Both the position numbers and the translations under genes were made by a program. The notes under the pieces were generated by a model. It did no database searches and had not been told where the DNA came from. It saw nothing but the letters and a program-made list of their open reading frames with translations. A DNA stretch of 64,000 nt from Ruegeria marisrubri (GTDB lineage: Bacteria > Pseudomonadota > Alphaproteobacteria > Rhodobacterales > Rhodobacteraceae). The stretch lies in contig NZ_LQBQ01000012.1 in NCBI RefSeq assembly GCF_001507595.1, forward strand, positions 62,001 to 126,000, read 5' to 3'. Below are positions 61,417 through 64,000 of this stretch, piece by piece; the first letter of the stretch is position 1; each line of letters begins with the position of its first letter.

Positions 61417-64000
61417 ATGCTTGACGCAAGCGAAACCAAGACCGTCACCTTCAACCTGAACGGCGAAGACGTGACCGTGCCTCAGGGCACCACGATCTGG
61501 GAAGCGGCCAACGGCAAAGGCCTGGTCATCCCGCACCTGTGCCACAAGCCCGCGCCGGGCTATCGCCCTGACGGCAACTGCCGCGCCTGCATGGTCGAGG
61601 TCGAGGGCGAACGCACGCTGGTCGCCTCGTGCATCCGCCCGGCGGCCGAGGGGATGGTGGTGAAGACCGACACCGACCGCGCCGAGAAATCGCGCGCGCT
61701 GGTGATGGAACTGCTGGTGGCCGACCAGCCCGAGCAGCCGCACGATGTATCCAGCCATTTCTGGGACATGGCCAGGCTGACCGATGTCAGCGACAGCCGC
61801 TTTCCGGCGAAAGAGCCCGAGAAGATCCCGCTGCTGGATGACAGCCATGTGGCGATGCGGGTCAATCTGGATGCCTGCATCAACTGCAACCTGTGCGTCC
61901 GCGCCTGCCGCGAGGTGCAGGTGAATGACGTGATCGGCATGGCCGGCCGCGGGCACACCGCGCAGGTGGTGTTCGATCAGAACGACCCGATGGGCGAGTC
62001 GACCTGCGTCGCGTGCGGCGAATGCGTTCAGGCCTGCCCGACCGGCGCGCTGATGCCCGCCACCGTGCTGGACGACCAGCAGCGCGGCGACAGCAAGGAT
62101 TACGATTCCGAGACCGAAAGCGTCTGCCCCTTCTGCGGGGTGGGCTGCAAGGTCAGCCTCAAGGTCAAGGACGGCAAGGTCAAATATGTCGAGGGCATCA
62201 ACGGCCCCGCCAACGAAGGCCGCCTGTGCGTCAAGGGCCGGTTCGGGTTCGACTATATCCACCACCCGCACCGCCTGACCAAACCGCTGATCCGGCGCGA
62301 GGACGCACCGCCCAAGGGACTGAATGTCGATCCCGCTGACTGGAGCACCCATTTCCGCGAGGCAACCTGGGACGAGGCGCTGGATCTGGCCGCGAAGGGC
62401 TTGATGAAGCTGCGCGAAGAAGACCCGCGCAGCGTTGCGGGCTTTGGTTCGGCCAAATGCACCAACGAAGAGGCCTATCTGTTCCAGAAGTTCATCCGGC
62501 AGGGCTTTGGCCACAACAACGTGGACCACTGCACGCGGCTGTGCCATGCCTCCTCGGTGGCGGCGCTGATCGAGAACGTGGGCTCGGGCGCGGTGACCGC
62601 GACCTTCAACGAAATCGAGAACGCCGATGTGGCGATCATCATCGGCGCCAACCCGATCGAGAACCATCCCGTCGCGGCGACCTACTTCAAGCAGTTCGCC
62701 AAGCGCGGCGGCAAGCTGATCGTGATGGACCCGCGCGGCGTCGGCATGCGCAAATTCGCGACCGAGATGCTGCAGTTCCGGCCCGGTGCCGATGTCTCGA
62801 TGCTGAACGCGATCATGAACGTGATCGTCGAGGAAGAACTGTATGACAGCCAGTACATCCACCGCTGGACCGAGAACTGGGAGGCCGAGAAGGAACATCT
62901 GCGCCAGTTCACGCCCGAGAAGATGGCGCCGATCTGCGGCATCGAGCCCGATCAGCTGCGCCGCGTGGCCCGGATCTTCGCCAATGCCAAGGCGGGGCTG
63001 ATCTTCTGGGGCATGGGCGTCAGCCAGCATATCCACGGCACCGACAACTCGCGCTGCCTGATTTCGCTGGCCCTGATGACGGGCAACGTCGGCAAGCCGG
63101 GCGCGGGCCTGCACCCGCTGCGGGGGCAGAACAACGTGCAGGGGGCCTCGGATGCCGGACTGATCCCGATGTTCCTGCCCGACTACCAGTCGGTCACCGA
63201 CGACGCCGTGCGGGCCAAGTTCAGCCAGGTCTGGAACTCGGGCGATTTCTCGAACGAGAAGGGCCTGACCGTGACCGAGATCATCGACCACGCCTATGCG
63301 GGCAAGATCAAGGGCATGTACATAATGGGCGAAAACCCGGCCATGTCCGACCCAGACGTGAACCACGCCCGCAAGGCGCTGGCCAAGCTGGACCTGATGA
63401 TCGTGCAGGACATCTTCCTGACCGAAACGGCGAACTATGCCGACATCATCCTGCCGGCCTCGGCGCTGTATGAAAAGAACGGCACGGTGTCGAACACCAA
63501 CCGCCAGGTGCAGCGCGTGCGCCCCGCGGTGCCACCACCGGGCGAGGCGCGCGAGGATTGGGCGATCACCGTCGACCTGGCGCAGCGCATTGAGTTGAAC
63601 TGGGATTACACCGACGTTTCCCAGGTCTTTGCCGAGATGAAACAGGTCATGGCTTCACTGGACAACATCACTTGGGAGCGGCTCGAGACCGAGACGATCA
63701 CCTATCCTTCGCTGTCCGAGACCGATCCGGGCCAGTCCATCGTGTTCGGCCATGGGTTCCCGCGTCCGAATGGTCGCGCGAAATTCACCCCGGCCAGCAT
63801 CATCCCCCCGGATGAGGCGCCGGACGAGGAATTCCCCATGATCGCCACCACCGGGCGGCAGCTGGAACATTGGCACACCGGCTCGATGACACGCCGCGCC
63901 AAGGTTCTGGACGCGGTCGAGCCGGAAGCGAACTGTTCGATGAACCCGCGCACGCTCAAGCTGATGGGGATCGAGCCCGGCGAGATGGTGCGTCTGACCA
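61417..64000 (+). CDS. fdsA: Formate dehydrogenase alpha subunit, molybdenum-type (partial, runs off the window)
   Basis: 861 codons are visible and the frame is still open at 64000. Order: a NuoG-like N-terminus with a [2Fe-2S] motif (CHKPAPGYRPDGNCRACM), a [4Fe-4S] His-Cys cluster region, two ferredoxin-like clusters (CINCNLCVRAC; CVACGECVQACP), a further cluster (CPFCGVGC) and the bis-MGD domain. The active-site ligand lies in DHCTRLCHASS and is Cys; no in-frame stop suggests selenocysteine. Oxidises formate to CO2. GAGGGAG precedes the ATG; 11 bases from the fused subunit. Confidence 0.95.
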   Translation, partial: MLDASETKTVTFNLNGEDVTVPQGTTIWEAANGKGLVIPHLCHKPAPGYRPDGNCRACMVEVEGERTLVASCIRPAAEGMVVKTDTDRAEKSRALVMELLVADQPEQPHDVSSHFWDMARLTDVSDSRFPAKEPEKIPLLDDSHVAMRVNLDACINCNLCVRACREVQVNDVIGMAGRGHTAQVVFDQNDPMGESTCVACGECVQACPTGALMPATVLDDQQRGDSKDYDSETESVCPFCGVGCKVSLKVKDGKVKYVEGINGPANEGRLCVKGRFGFDYIHHPHRLTKPLIRREDAPPKGLNVDPADWSTHFREATWDEALDLAAKGLMKLREEDPRSVAGFGSAKCTNEEAYLFQKFIRQGFGHNNVDHCTRLCHASSVAALIENVGSGAVTATFNEIENADVAIIIGANPIENHPVAATYFKQFAKRGGKLIVMDPRGVGMRKFATEMLQFRPGADVSMLNAIMNVIVEEELYDSQYIHRWTENWEAEKEHLRQFTPEKMAPICGIEPDQLRRVARIFANAKAGLIFWGMGVSQHIHGTDNSRCLISLALMTGNVGKPGAGLHPLRGQNNVQGASDAGLIPMFLPDYQSVTDDAVRAKFSQVWNSGDFSNEKGLTVTEIIDHAYAGKIKGMYIMGENPAMSDPDVNHARKALAKLDLMIVQDIFLTETANYADIILPASALYEKNGTVSNTNRQVQRVRPAVPPPGEAREDWAITVDLAQRIELNWDYTDVSQVFAEMKQVMASLDNITWERLETETITYPSLSETDPGQSIVFGHGFPRPNGRAKFTPASIIPPDEAPDEEFPMIATTGRQLEHWHTGSMTRRAKVLDAVEPEANCSMNPRTLKLMGIEPGEMVRLT

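Noticed and set aside
61159-63366. Open frame of 735 codons on the minus strand
   Set aside because: It is the mirror of the formate dehydrogenase genes, a G+C-rich codon-bias effect.
61417-64000. Possible selenocysteine in the formate dehydrogenase alpha subunit
   Set aside because: The molybdenum-ligand position is encoded as Cys and there is no in-frame TGA in the visible part.

Overview
The window looks like a chromosomal segment of a marine Roseobacter-group alphaproteobacterium (Rhodobacteraceae, Ruegeria-like). The grounds are a SAM/SAH riboswitch in front of metK (an RNA class known from Rhodobacterales), the irr-fabA-fabB-fabI arrangement, a fused IorA/IorB indolepyruvate oxidoreductase beside an Lrp regulator, the cluster miaB-phoH-ybeY-CBS-lnt, the cluster aroA-cmk-rpsA-ihfB-lapA-trpF-trpB, an intergenic palindromic element ending in an 'ggagtatttt' tail, and G+C-rich codon use. 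I saw no tRNA, rRNA, CRISPR, transposase or phage gene. The species assignment is inference.

Region by region. 1-6.7 kb: a glutathione transferase, then a tight operon of a dimethylglycine/sarcosine dehydrogenase-like flavoprotein with GcvT domains, a non-pyrrolysine MttB-family methyltransferase, a TetR regulator and a second FAD oxidoreductase, with a perfect 16-bp palindrome in front. 6.7-14.8 kb: indolepyruvate ferredoxin oxidoreductase, divergent Lrp regulator, a DUF3307 membrane protein, a very unusual ABC-type membrane protein whose ATPase motifs are lost and which ends in a cyclic-nucleotide-binding domain, and an ArsR repressor with the cysteine spacing of persulfide sensors. 14.8-24 kb: a minus-strand catabolic block (enolase-superfamily dehydratase/cycloisomerase, Zn alcohol dehydrogenase, MFS transporter, PcaB, alpha/beta hydrolases, PcaD-like lactonase, PLP lyase, haloacid dehalogenase).

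24-40 kb: FKBP isomerase; fabA-fabB-fabI for unsaturated fatty acid synthesis with irr divergent; a LysR/PhyH pair; a possible glycosyltransferase; then miaB, an outer-membrane barrel, phoH, a di-haem cytochrome c, ybeY, a CBS-domain protein, lnt, the SAM/SAH riboswitch with metK, and an autotransporter-type barrel. 40-49 kb: trmB, aroA, cmk, an HxlR/nitroreductase pair, rpsA, ihfB, lapA, trpF, a small conserved gene, three back-to-back palindromes and trpB.

49-64 kb: DUF2237, a beta-lactamase-fold hydrolase, pth and rplY (with an exported DUF3604 protein between them), lldD, trpA (separated from trpFB and on the other strand), a PagL-like lipid A deacylase, ychF, and a LysR regulator followed by NAD-dependent formate dehydrogenase genes (fused FdsG-FdsB, then FdsA running off the window).

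Most genes are core metabolism and translation. The least explained pieces are the MttB/GcvT-oxidase operon, the degenerate ABC-cNMP protein (whose only plausible start codon is ATA), the triple hairpin before trpB, and the dehalogenase/PcaB/PcaD operon. There is no stretch over 300 bases without a gene.
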